The position numbers and the translations under genes are program-made. This document shows positions 1 through 7,921 of a stretch of DNA of 54,132 nucleotides, piece by piece; position 1 is the stretch's first letter; each line of letters begins with the position of its first letter. This DNA is from Symbiobacterium sp040797425 (GTDB lineage: Bacteria > Bacillota > Sulfobacillia > Symbiobacteriales > Symbiobacteriaceae), in assembly GCF_040797425.1 (NCBI RefSeq), contig NZ_JBFNEH010000021.1:1-54132 (forward strand), in the 5' to 3' direction. Under the pieces are notes generated by a model. The model was not told the DNA's origin and searched no databases. It was given only the letters and a program-made list of their open reading frames with translations.

Positions 1-38
1 GCGCCTCCTGTGAGCCGCTGAGCGGCCACAAGAGGCGC
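1..38 (+). terminator. Long imperfect hairpin at the window edge
   Basis: Outer arms GCGCCTC and GAGGCGC enclose a GTG/CAC pair and an inner GCCGCT/AGCGGC palindrome. A short, poor T tract (TTTGTCT) follows on the plus strand. It may end a plus-strand gene that lies before the window, but the T tract is weak. Confidence 0.35.
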
Positions 39-56
39 CTTTGTCTGCAGCCTGGG

Positions 57-89
57 AAAACCCCGCTGCGGATACCGCAGCGGGGTTTT
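57..89 (-). terminator. Intrinsic terminator after the flavin monooxygenase gene
   Basis: Perfect 15-bp arms (AAAACCCCGCTGCGG and its complement) surround a 3-nt loop. The A/T ends let the structure work in both directions. It starts 6 bases beyond the stop of the minus-strand monooxygenase gene. Confidence 0.85.
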
Positions 90-94
90 CGCGC

Positions 95-1183
95 TCACTC
101 GGCCTTGTCGCCCTGCTTGCCCGGCTCCGCATGCCCCTCCGGCCCGCTCCCCTGCTTTCGGGCGATCTCCCGCCGCACCACGGGCGCCACCCGGGTGCCG
201 AAGAGCTCGATCGCCCGCAGCACCGCCTTGTGCGGCAGGCTGCCCACGGTGAGCTGCAGCAGGAACCGCTGGTGACCGAACAGCTCGTGCTGGTACAGGA
301 TCTTCTCGATCACCTGCTCGGGGCTGCCGACGAAGTCCGCCCCCCGGAGGCTGCGGGACGCCTCGAACTGGGCCCGGGTCATGGGGGGCCAGCCCCGCTC
401 CCGCCCGAGCTGGTCCATCACTGCCTTGAACGCCGGGAAGGCCAGGTCGGCGGCGTCCTGCGACCGATCGGCGATGAAGCCGTGGGAGTTGATGCTGAGG
501 GCAGGCGGCTCATGCCCGTTCGCCTCAGCCGCCCTGCGGTGCAGCTCGACCAGCGGCCGGAACCGCTCCGGCAGCCCGCCGATGATGGCCAGGGCCATGG
601 GCAGCCCCAGGGCCCCCGCCCGGACGGCGGAGTACTGCGTCCCGCCCACGGCCACCCAGATGGGCAGCCGCTCCTGCACCGGACGGGGGTAGACGCCCTC
701 CCCGTGCAGGGCGGGCCGGAACCGCCCCTCCCACGTGACCTGTTCCGACTCCCGCAGCTTCAGCAGGAGGTCCAGCTTCTCCGCAAAGAGCGCGTCATAA
801 TCGTCCAGGTCATAGCCGAAGAGCGGGAAAGACTCGATGAAGGAGCCCCGGCCCACCATGATCTCGGCCCGGCCTCCGGAAAGCAGGTCCACCGTGGCGA
901 ACTGCTGGAAGACCCGCACCGGGTCGTCGGAACTGAGCACGGTGACCGCGCTGGTGAGGCGGATCCGCTTCGTCCGCACCGCCGCCGCGGCGAGGATGGT
1001 GGCGGGCGACGAGGAGACGTACTCCGGCCGGTGGTGCTCGCCGATGCCGAAGACGTCGAGCCCCACCTGGTCGGCCAGCTCGATCTCCTCCATCAGGTTG
1101 CGGATTCGCTCCGCCGGGCTGAGCCGCACGCCGGTGACGGGGTCCGGCGTCGTCTCCACGAACGTGTAGATTCCGAGCTCCAA
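95..1183 (-). CDS. LLM-class flavin-dependent oxidoreductase (luciferase-like)
   Basis: The 362-residue product has the bacterial luciferase-like TIM-barrel pattern. An N-terminal MELGIYTF strand is followed by GIGEHHRPEYV near residue 47 and by a GGRAEIMVGRGS block near residue 105. Family members use reduced flavin (FMN or F420) to oxidise small organic substrates; the substrate cannot be read here. The start is TTG at 1183, with AGGGG 8 nt upstream; an ATG at 1188 is out of frame. The C-terminal 25 residues are charged and low in complexity. A thioredoxin gene lies 40 bp upstream on the same strand and may be co-transcribed. Confidence 0.85.
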   Translation of the reverse strand: MELGIYTFVETTPDPVTGVRLSPAERIRNLMEEIELADQVGLDVFGIGEHHRPEYVSSSPATILAAAAVRTKRIRLTSAVTVLSSDDPVRVFQQFATVDLLSGGRAEIMVGRGSFIESFPLFGYDLDDYDALFAEKLDLLLKLRESEQVTWEGRFRPALHGEGVYPRPVQERLPIWVAVGGTQYSAVRAGALGLPMALAIIGGLPERFRPLVELHRRAAEANGHEPPALSINSHGFIADRSQDAADLAFPAFKAVMDQLGRERGWPPMTRAQFEASRSLRGADFVGSPEQVIEKILYQHELFGHQRFLLQLTVGSLPHKAVLRAIELFGTRVAPVVRREIARKQGSGPEGHAEPGKQGDKAE

Positions 1184-1223
1184 GGCATCATCCCCTGTCT
1201 CGTCGTACGCCCCGCTGCCCCCG

Positions 1224-1550
1224 TCAGCGGGTCACCGCCACCTGCTTGGCCACGAACTCCTCCACCTGCCGCACGGTCTTGGCGTCGCGGCTGTAGAGCC
1301 GGTCGACCAGGTCGCCCTTGCGGAACACCAGGAGCGTCGGGATTCCCCGCACGTCGAAGCGCTCGGCCAGGTCAGGGCTGGCGTCGGTGTCCACCACGGC
1401 GAAGTGCAGCTGCGGGAAGCGCTCGGGGAAAGCGGCGTAGGCGTCCTTGATGCGCCGGCAGTCGGGACACCAGTCGGCGCTGAAGTTGACGACCAGATGG
1501 TCGAACTCGCGGAGGGCCGCGTCAAACGTTGCCGCAGTCAACCTCTGCAT
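1224..1550 (-). CDS. Thioredoxin-family protein with a WCPDC active site
   Basis: This 108-residue protein has a complete thioredoxin fold: a beta strand (LVVNFSADWCPDC), the cis-proline segment GIPTLLVFRKG, and a C-terminal helix. The redox motif is WCPDC rather than the WCGPC of classical thioredoxins, so its potential and partners may differ (inference). ATG at 1550 is preferred because GGAGGAGG lies 9 nt upstream; an in-frame TTG at 1553 is possible. It is probably cytoplasmic, since no signal peptide is visible. It sits 40 bp upstream of the flavin monooxygenase gene on the same strand. Confidence 0.88.
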   Translation of the reverse strand: MQRLTAATFDAALREFDHLVVNFSADWCPDCRRIKDAYAAFPERFPQLHFAVVDTDASPDLAERFDVRGIPTLLVFRKGDLVDRLYSRDAKTVRQVEEFVAKQVAVTR

Positions 1551-1568
1551 CAATATGTACCTCCTCCA

Positions 1569-1595
1569 CCCCGCACCGGCGAAATCCGTGCGGGG
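1569..1595 (-). other. Hairpin in the thioredoxin 5' region
   Basis: Arms CCCCGCACCGG and CCGTGCGGGG (one bulged C) lie between the divergent thioredoxin and ABC-LytTR genes, about 20 bp from the thioredoxin start. No T tract follows on either strand. It could be a leader hairpin or a binding-site palindrome. Confidence 0.4.
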
Positions 1596-1693
1596 AAGGT
1601 CTCCTGCTCTAGAGACGCCCGGGTACCCCGGTGCGGTATGGCTGCCGGCCCTCGCAGGAAACTACAAGGGCAGGGCGAAGAGTTCTGCGGGTG

Positions 1694-2710
1694 ATGACGT
1701 TGACCATTCTGCTGGAAATCTCAGACCTGCACCACCCCGATGGCCTGCACGGAATCTCCCTGAAGCTGGCCCCCGGCGAGGTGCTGGCCGTGGTGGGCAG
1801 CCACGGCAACGGAAAGGCTCCCCTGCTGGAACTGCTTACGGGCATCGGGCGCCCGTCCCGGGGGTACATCCGCATCTGCGGCCACGAGCCCGGCAGCCCC
1901 ATGGCAAGCAGCCGGCTGGGCGTGGCCGGCTCCGCCTGGGGGCTCAACCCGGCGCACACGGTGGCGGAGACGCTGACGCTGTATGCGCGGCTCTGGTCGC
2001 TTCCCCCGGCGAAAGCTGGGAAGGTGGCTGCCGACCTGGAACTGACCGCCCGCCGCAACACCCTGGTGGCCGACCTCTCGCCGGGCGAGGCGGCGCGCCT
2101 GCGCCTCGCCCGCGCGCTGCTGCACGACCCGGCGCTGCTTGTCCTGGACGAACCAGTGGGCGACGTCGATCTGGAGAGCGCGGAGATCATCGAGGGGGCC
2201 ATCGGCGCCGCGGCCGACCGCGGGATAGGTGTGCTGATCACCACCTTCGGGCATCCGCGCACGCTTCGCCTGGCCAGCCGCGTCTACTACCTCGAAAACG
2301 GGCGGTTCGTGGAGCCTGCGCCCGCGCCCCCGCAGGGCGTGCCTGCCCCGGCAGCCGGCAGCGCACGGCTTGACCGGCCCCGGGTGGAACAGATTGCCGC
2401 CCGGAGAGACGACCGTGTGGTGCTCTTCTCCCCCGCCGAGATTCTCTACGCTTACGCGCAGGAGAAGAGCGTCTATCTGCACACCGCCGAAGGGGACTGG
2501 ACGGCTTCCTTCACGCTGTCCGAACTGGAGGAGCGGCTGGCCGCCCACGGTTTCTACCGGGCCCACCGCGGCTATCTGGTCAACCTCGCCCATGTGCGGG
2601 AGATCGTCCCCTGGACCCGCAGCAGCTTCTCGCTGCGCCTCAAAGACGGCTCGGAAGTGCCGCTCAGCAAGCACCGGGTCGCGGAGTTGAAGGCGCTGCT
2701 GGGGTGGTGA
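1694..2710 (+). CDS. ABC-type ATPase domain fused to a LytTR DNA-binding domain
   Basis: The 338-residue protein carries an ABC ATPase domain (about residues 5-210) joined to a C-terminal LytTR DNA-binding domain (about 240-338; note the FYRAHRGYLVNL and VPLSKHR motifs). The ATPase part keeps Walker B (LLVLDEP, 148-154) and a signature-like LSPGE (128-132). Its Walker A reads GSHGNGKA, so the Ser/Thr after the lysine is Ala, and no clear Q-loop Gln or H-loop His is visible. It may therefore bind nucleotide or a transporter without hydrolysis (inference). ATG at 1694 was chosen; GTG at 1691 is an alternative. A conventional ABC ATPase and permease follow, so it probably regulates that transporter. 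Confidence 0.85.
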   Translation: MTLTILLEISDLHHPDGLHGISLKLAPGEVLAVVGSHGNGKAPLLELLTGIGRPSRGYIRICGHEPGSPMASSRLGVAGSAWGLNPAHTVAETLTLYARLWSLPPAKAGKVAADLELTARRNTLVADLSPGEAARLRLARALLHDPALLVLDEPVGDVDLESAEIIEGAIGAAADRGIGVLITTFGHPRTLRLASRVYYLENGRFVEPAPAPPQGVPAPAAGSARLDRPRVEQIAARRDDRVVLFSPAEILYAYAQEKSVYLHTAEGDWTASFTLSELEERLAAHGFYRAHRGYLVNLAHVREIVPWTRSSFSLRLKDGSEVPLSKHRVAELKALLGW

Positions 2711-2768
2711 CCGGCACCCGCTCCCTCGCCCGCCCATCCGGCGCCTGACCCACTCAGCCCCGCCTGTG

Positions 2769-2820
2769 CACCATTCGTCCCCTTCCCGGCACCAGTCGTC
2801 GCTCCGGCGCACCCGCCGTC
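2769..2820 (+). promoter_or_regulatory. Three direct repeats, candidate LytTR operator
   Basis: CACCATTCGTC (2769-2779), CACCAGTCGTC (2790-2800) and CACCCGCCGTC (2810-2820) repeat at 21 and 20 bp, two helical turns apart. They sit 60-110 bp before the ABC ATPase gene at 2880 and directly after the LytTR-fusion gene. LytTR regulators are known to bind imperfect direct repeats about 21 bp apart; assigning these repeats to this regulator is inference. Confidence 0.5.
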
Positions 2821-2879
2821 GCCCGCATGCTGCATGCCCCTCACCCCCCTGTCAGAATGGGGCTGAGGTGAGATGATGG

Positions 2880-3586
<707 letters not shown>

Positions 3587-3587
<1 letters not shown>

Positions 3588-4279
3588 TGCGGTACATCAG
3601 CCTGATACAGGGCGAGTTCTGGGCGCTGAAGCGCAACCGGCGGATGTGGATGTTCATCCTCATGATGCTGGGCATGGCGGCCGTCTATGCCCTCGACGCG
3701 CAGGATGGCGGCACGTTCGTGCCGATGGTCCTGGTCGTCACCATCTACACCGGCACCTGGCAGATGACGGTCAACTCCCTCGTGGAGGAGAAGGAGCGGC
3801 GGACGCTCGAGGCCCTGCTGGTGACCCCGGCCCGGCCGCTGGAGATCATCGGCGCCAAGGCCACGGTGGGGGTCCTGCTGGCCGCGCTCCTTTCGGCCGT
3901 GATCCTGTTGCTCTTCCGGCAGCCCCCCCGGTCGCCCCTGGTGCTGCTGGCCGGCCTGGGGCTCGCCATCGGCTTCGCCACCGCCTCCGGCGCCCTCATC
4001 GGTATCGTCGCCCGGGATCTGAAAACCTCCTCTCTCTACCGCACGCCGGTGCTGGCCTTGCTGGTGGGCGCAACCATCGTTCCCTGGCAGGAGTCCGGGT
4101 GGGCGATCGCGGAAATCATGCGCTGGCTGCCCACCCGTCCGGTTCAGGAGCTGCTCTGGGGCGGCTGGACGGGTGCGCCGGTGCCCCTCACCCGGAACAG
4201 CGCCGTCATGCTTTTCTACACCCTGCTGCTGCTTGCCGTCGATGCCCGCATGCTCCGGCAGCAGGCCACCCAACGCTAA
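3587..4279 (+). CDS. ABC-2 type transporter permease
   Basis: This 230-residue integral membrane protein has about six hydrophobic segments and the cytoplasmic block SLVEEKERRTLEALLVTPAR (residues 64-83), typical of ABC-2 permeases linked to CcmA/NodI-type ATPases. It would form the membrane channel with the ATPase encoded just upstream, whose stop codon overlaps its start. Family members export polyketides, peptides or lipids. No substrate-binding protein gene is present, consistent with export. The following glycosyltransferase-like gene starts 33 bp later. Confidence 0.9.
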
Positions 4280-4312
4280 CGTGCCGTTTCCGCTCCGAAA
4301 GGATGATGCCCC

Positions 4313-5236
4313 TTGCTGCACGTGATCTACGACCCCCACGACTCCACGGCCTGGTATCCCAACTTCCTCTCCGGGCTCCGCAAGGGCCTGGACGAGGCGG
4401 GCGTCGAGTACGAGTATTCGACCCGCATGCCCGAGCGGCCCCGGGGCCCCGTCTTCTTCACCCGCTACACGATCCAGAAGCAACTGCTGGAAGCGCCGGA
4501 GCCGCCTGAGCACGTCATCATCCACGAGCACGACATCTGGAACCCCTTCACCAACGCTTACGACCCGGCCGACCTGTGGATCTACCGCCACCCGTCGCTG
4601 GCGGCCATCCTCGTCACGAACCCCTCCATGGTGCCCTGGGGCCAGCGCTACCTTCCCGCCGGGTCGCGGGCGCGGGTGGTCGCCGCCGGCTTCCCCTACG
4701 ACCACACGCTCATCAACCGGGTGATCGCCGAGGTCAAGCCCGGCCCTGATCGGGAGCGGCTGGTGGTCTTCCCGGGCCGGCTCAACGAGTTCTACCAGCC
4801 CTACCTCGCGGTGCGGATGGCCTTCGAGCTGATGGACCGGGGCTACCGCGTCTTCATCGCCTCGCCGATCGACCCGCTCTCCTACTACCCCGTGGAGCTG
4901 TGGCGGCAGATGGGCATCGGGGTGGGGCGCCTGCCCCACGAGGAGTACTACCGGCTGCTCGCCCGGGCGCAGGCCGCCGTCTCCACCACCACGGGCGGCA
5001 GCCTCACCCTCGCCCTGTACGAGGCCTACCTCCTGGGCGCCACGCCCATCGCACCGGCGGGCCGGCCCGACCTGCCTCCGTGGACCGAGGTCTATCACCC
5101 CCGGTACGACGCCCTCAACCCTCGGGAGGCCATCGAAATGGTAGAGCAGCGCACCCCGGTCACGGTCGACCGGCGCTGGTTCGACATCCGCCACTACGTG
5201 GAGACCCTGATGGGAGTGGCCGGCCCCTGGATTTAG
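4313..5236 (+). CDS. Glycosyltransferase-like protein (GT-B type)
   Basis: The 307-residue protein resembles group 1 (GT-B) glycosyltransferases in layout. There is an N-terminal Rossmann-like half, then VVFPGRLNEFYQPYLAVRMA (about residues 147-166), where the donor domain begins. The segment YRLLARAQAAVSTTTGGSLT (about 217-236) and ALYEAYLLGATPIAP match the usual nucleotide-sugar-binding region, although the EX7E pair is not clear. TTG at 4313 is chosen because AAAGGA lies about 10 nt upstream and the nearby ATGs (4303, 4306) are out of frame. The acceptor is unknown. It follows the ABC transporter genes closely and ends at a bidirectional terminator. Confidence 0.7.
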   Translation: MLHVIYDPHDSTAWYPNFLSGLRKGLDEAGVEYEYSTRMPERPRGPVFFTRYTIQKQLLEAPEPPEHVIIHEHDIWNPFTNAYDPADLWIYRHPSLAAILVTNPSMVPWGQRYLPAGSRARVVAAGFPYDHTLINRVIAEVKPGPDRERLVVFPGRLNEFYQPYLAVRMAFELMDRGYRVFIASPIDPLSYYPVELWRQMGIGVGRLPHEEYYRLLARAQAAVSTTTGGSLTLALYEAYLLGATPIAPAGRPDLPPWTEVYHPRYDALNPREAIEMVEQRTPVTVDRRWFDIRHYVETLMGVAGPWI

Positions 5237-5254
5237 CCGCGCTGCCACAAAAAA

Positions 5255-5288
5255 CGCCCCCCTCCCGCGCGGAGCGCGGAAGGGGGCG
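5255..5288. terminator. Bidirectional terminator between convergent genes
   Basis: Arms CGCCCCCCTCCCGCGC and GCGCGGAAGGGGGCG pair with small mismatches. An A6 run precedes the hairpin and serves as the T tract for the minus strand. It separates the plus-strand glycosyltransferase gene from the minus-strand ferritin gene. Confidence 0.8.
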
Positions 5289-5310
5289 CCGCTTTGTGTT
5301 GGAACCGATG

Positions 5311-5799
5311 CTACTCCTCCCGCGTACCCAACTGGGAGTCGAGGAAGAGCAGGGCACTCTTGCTGTCGCCCGCCATGCGGAGCTTCTGCAGCACCTCGTC
5401 GGCGCTCTTCTCCTCCTCCACCTGCTCCTCGATGAACCACTGGAGCAGCGGCAGCGAGGCGTAGTCCTTCTCCTCCACCGCCAGGGCGTACAGCTTGTGA
5501 ATCATCGCGGTAATCTTCTGCTCGTGCGCCAGCACGGCCTCGAAGACGGCCACCGGCGAGGCATAGTCACACGAGGGCTCGGGAATCGCCTGCAGCTGGA
5601 CCCGGCCGCCGCGGTCGTTCACGTGGCGGTAAAACTTCATCGCATGCTCCAGCTCTTCCTTCGCCTGGACCTCCAGCCAGTGCGCCATGCCCGGCAGGTT
5701 GACGGACTCGCAGTACGCCGCCATGCCGAGGTAGATGTAGGCCGAGCTGAGTTCGTTTTTGATCTGCTCGTTCAGTGCCGCTTCCATGGTCCTGTTCAC
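5311..5799 (-). CDS. ftnA: Ferritin (iron storage, FtnA type)
   Basis: At 162 residues this is a normal-length bacterial ferritin. It forms a four-helix bundle that oxidises Fe(II) and stores it in a 24-subunit shell. Visible ferroxidase-centre blocks are NELSSAYIYLGMAAYCES near residue 15, KEELEHAMKFYRHV near 47 and QWFIEEQVEEE near 120. No haem-binding Met of bacterioferritin was recognised. GTG at 5799 is chosen, with GGAGG 8 nt upstream; ATG at 5787 is an internal alternative. It is probably transcribed alone, with a terminator downstream. Confidence 0.93.
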   Translation of the reverse strand: MNRTMEAALNEQIKNELSSAYIYLGMAAYCESVNLPGMAHWLEVQAKEELEHAMKFYRHVNDRGGRVQLQAIPEPSCDYASPVAVFEAVLAHEQKITAMIHKLYALAVEEKDYASLPLLQWFIEEQVEEEKSADEVLQKLRMAGDSKSALLFLDSQLGTREE

Positions 5800-5989
5800 G
5801 GGAATCGCCTCCTTGATTCGACCGGGTTGATGCCCGTGTCGTTCTACATTTCCCCGTTGGCAGGCAACCCTCCTGCAAAATTGTCGGCGGCTTTTCCAGA
5901 GATCACCGAGCCGATGGGCTGGGTGAACCCGTCACCCGGTGCCGGGGGCAGTGCAAGTCGGCCATCTTCGGGAAGAGCAGGCCGCGTGC

Positions 5990-6370
5990 TCACGCCGCCT
6001 GCCCCAGCCGGTGCCCAGCCCAGACCGCCACCAGCCCCAGCGCGAGGCTGAAAGCCACGTTGGCGGCAGCCGGCAGCCAGCGGCCGGCCTCCAGGAGAAG
6101 CACCGTGTCCACGGACCAGGTGGAAAAGGTGGTAAACGCGCCGATGAACCCTGTCGTCAACGGCACCCGCCAGGCCTCTGGAAGGCGCCCCCGCTCGATG
6201 CCGTAACCCACCACGAAGCCCAACAGTGCAGAGCCGAGCAGGTTGATGACGAGCGTCGCCACAGGGAAGGCCGAGGGCAGGAGCGCCGTCAGCCACTGGC
6301 CGAGACCATGGCGAGCCAGAGCCCCCAGGGCGCCGCCTGCCGCGACGCCGATCACGGGCCCCCGGTTCAT
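5990..6370 (-). CDS. crcB: Fluoride channel CrcB/FluC, second subunit gene
   Basis: This 126-residue membrane protein has four hydrophobic helices and the CrcB/FluC signatures GGALGALARH, VINLLGSALLGF and GFIGAFTTFSTW. FluC proteins form antiparallel dimers that passively export fluoride. ATG at 6370 is chosen because it makes an ATGA overlap with the stop of the preceding crcB gene, implying translational coupling; a GTG at 6379 is in frame. As in many Firmicutes, two adjacent homologues probably form a heterodimer (inference). Confidence 0.93.
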   Translation of the reverse strand: MNRGPVIGVAAGGALGALARHGLGQWLTALLPSAFPVATLVINLLGSALLGFVVGYGIERGRLPEAWRVPLTTGFIGAFTTFSTWSVDTVLLLEAGRWLPAAANVAFSLALGLVAVWAGHRLGQAA

Positions 6371-6741
6371 GGCCCCCACCCCATGGCAAGTCCTGCCCCA
6401 GCAGCCAGGAGGCCCAACACCACGCTCGCTGCGGCGTTCAGGAAGGCCAAGCGGCGGTCGCCCCGCCGCAGGGCATGGTACTGGTCGAGTTGCCAGGTCG
6501 AGAATGTGGTGAACGCACCGAGAAAACCGGTTCCGAGCACGGCCTTCACCTCAGGCGCCAGGGCGCCGCGGCCCACGAACAGGCCGGTCACCAACCCCAG
6601 AAGAAACGAACCGGCAGTGTTGACGACCAACGTACCCCAGGGGAAAGCCCGGCCGCCCGGCAGGCGGCCAATCCACGTGCCAACGAGATGGCGGGCCACC
6701 GCACCTGCGGCGCCCGCCACGCCAATCAGTACCCAGTCCAC
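6367..6741 (-). CDS. crcB: Fluoride channel CrcB/FluC, first subunit gene
   Basis: A 124-residue CrcB/FluC protein with GVAGAAGAVARHLVG at the N-terminus, VVNTAGSFLLGLVTG, and GTGFLGAFTTFSTWQ. The phenylalanine and polar residues of the fluoride track lie in the last block. GTG at 6741 is supported by AGGAG 7 nt upstream; the longer in-frame reading back to 6879 lies inside the oxidoreductase gene and is rejected. The gene follows the old yellow enzyme by 16 bp and overlaps the second crcB gene by 4 bp. No fluoride riboswitch was recognised upstream. Confidence 0.92.
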   Translation of the reverse strand: MDWVLIGVAGAAGAVARHLVGTWIGRLPGGRAFPWGTLVVNTAGSFLLGLVTGLFVGRGALAPEVKAVLGTGFLGAFTTFSTWQLDQYHALRRGDRRLAFLNAAASVVLGLLAAGAGLAMGWGP

Positions 6742-6757
6742 GTCACAACTCCTCATC

Positions 6758-7807
6758 TCACTGGCGCAACTTGCCGCGCACGTAGGGCTCCGGCCACACC
6801 ACCTCGTGGCCCAGCGCGTGGGCGGCCGCCAGCGGGAAGTACGGGTTGCGCAGCAGCTCCCGGCCCAGCAGCACCACATCCGCCTGGCCGCTGCGCAGCA
6901 CGGCGTCGGCCTGCTGCGGCGCGGTGATGAGCCCCACCGCCCCGGTGGCGATGCCGGCCTCCCGGCGGATGCGCTCGGCGAAGGCCACCTGGTAGCCGGG
7001 TCCGATGCTGGGGATGTGCTGCCTGGGCGAGTTGCCGCCCGTGGAAACGTCCACCAGGTCGACGCCCCAGTCCTTCATCTGGCGGGCGAGTTCCACCGAC
7101 TGGTCGGCGTCCCAGCCGCCCTCCACCCACTCGGTGGCCGAGATGCGCACCCACACCGGACGGTCAGCGGGGAAGGCCGCGCGCACCGCCTCGTAGACCC
7201 GCCGGAGCAGGCGCGACCGGTTCTCGAAGCTGCCGCCGTACTCGTCCGTGCGCCGGTTCGAGAGCGGCGAGAGGAACTCGCAGAGCAGGTAGCCGTGGGC
7301 GGCGTGGATCTCCACCACGTCGCAGCCCAGCTCCCCTGCCCGCCGGGCCGCCGCCTCGAAGGCGGCCACCACGCGGTCGATGCCCTCCCGGTCCAGTTCC
7401 TCCGGCGTCACCCAATCCGAGTCATACGGGATGGCGCTGGGCGCCACGGCCGGCTCCGGCCCGACGCCCTTCCGGGGCGACCAGGCCTTCCGCCCGGCGT
7501 GGGCCAGCTGGATGCCGAAGGCCGCGCCCTGCTCGTGCACGAAGCGGGCGATGCGGGCGAGCGCCTCCGCCTGCTCGTCGTTCCAGAGCCCGAGGTCGTT
7601 CACGGAGATGCGACCCCGCGGCTCCACCGCGGTGGCCTCGGTGAGGATGAGGCCGGCCCCGCCCACGGCCCGGGTGCCGTAGTGGACGAGGTGCCAGTCG
7701 GTGGCAATGCCGTCCGTGCCGGCGACGTACATGCACATCGGCGACATGACGATGCGGTTGCGAAGCGTCACAGACCGCTGGGTCAGTGGCTCGAACAGAT
7801 GGGCCAT
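6758..7807 (-). CDS. namA: Old yellow enzyme, YqjM/NamA type NADPH dehydrogenase
   Basis: The 349-residue FMN-dependent ene-reductase reduces activated C=C bonds with NAD(P)H. It belongs to the YqjM (thermophilic-like) class: SPMCMY places the active-site Cys at residue 25, QLAHAGRKA follows near 100, and the paired histidines are in EIHAAHGYLL. FLSPLSNRRTDEYGGSFENR is the family hallmark. ATG at 7807 has GGGAGG 9 nt upstream. The gene leads a short minus-strand group with the two crcB genes, but no functional link to fluoride export is known. Confidence 0.93.
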   Translation of the reverse strand: MAHLFEPLTQRSVTLRNRIVMSPMCMYVAGTDGIATDWHLVHYGTRAVGGAGLILTEATAVEPRGRISVNDLGLWNDEQAEALARIARFVHEQGAAFGIQLAHAGRKAWSPRKGVGPEPAVAPSAIPYDSDWVTPEELDREGIDRVVAAFEAAARRAGELGCDVVEIHAAHGYLLCEFLSPLSNRRTDEYGGSFENRSRLLRRVYEAVRAAFPADRPVWVRISATEWVEGGWDADQSVELARQMKDWGVDLVDVSTGGNSPRQHIPSIGPGYQVAFAERIRREAGIATGAVGLITAPQQADAVLRSGQADVVLLGRELLRNPYFPLAAAHALGHEVVWPEPYVRGKLRQ

Positions 7808-7921
7808 CCCCTTGAACCTCCCTGCTGCAGACTGCGTTGCGCGGGCAGACGGTTACCCGTCGCCCCGGCCGCGCCGGTATTCGTTCCTTCGTGAATTATA
7901 GCGCATCGCTCTGGTAAGCGT

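Noticed and set aside
41..1450. 469-codon plus-strand open frame opposite the flavin monooxygenase
   Set aside because: Antisense shadow of a clear luciferase-like protein, with no ribosome site and low-complexity content.
5800..5989. Regulatory RNA or gene between ferritin and crcB
   Set aside because: No fluoride riboswitch core or ORF with a ribosome site; only a weak GGGTGA/TCACCC hairpin is present.
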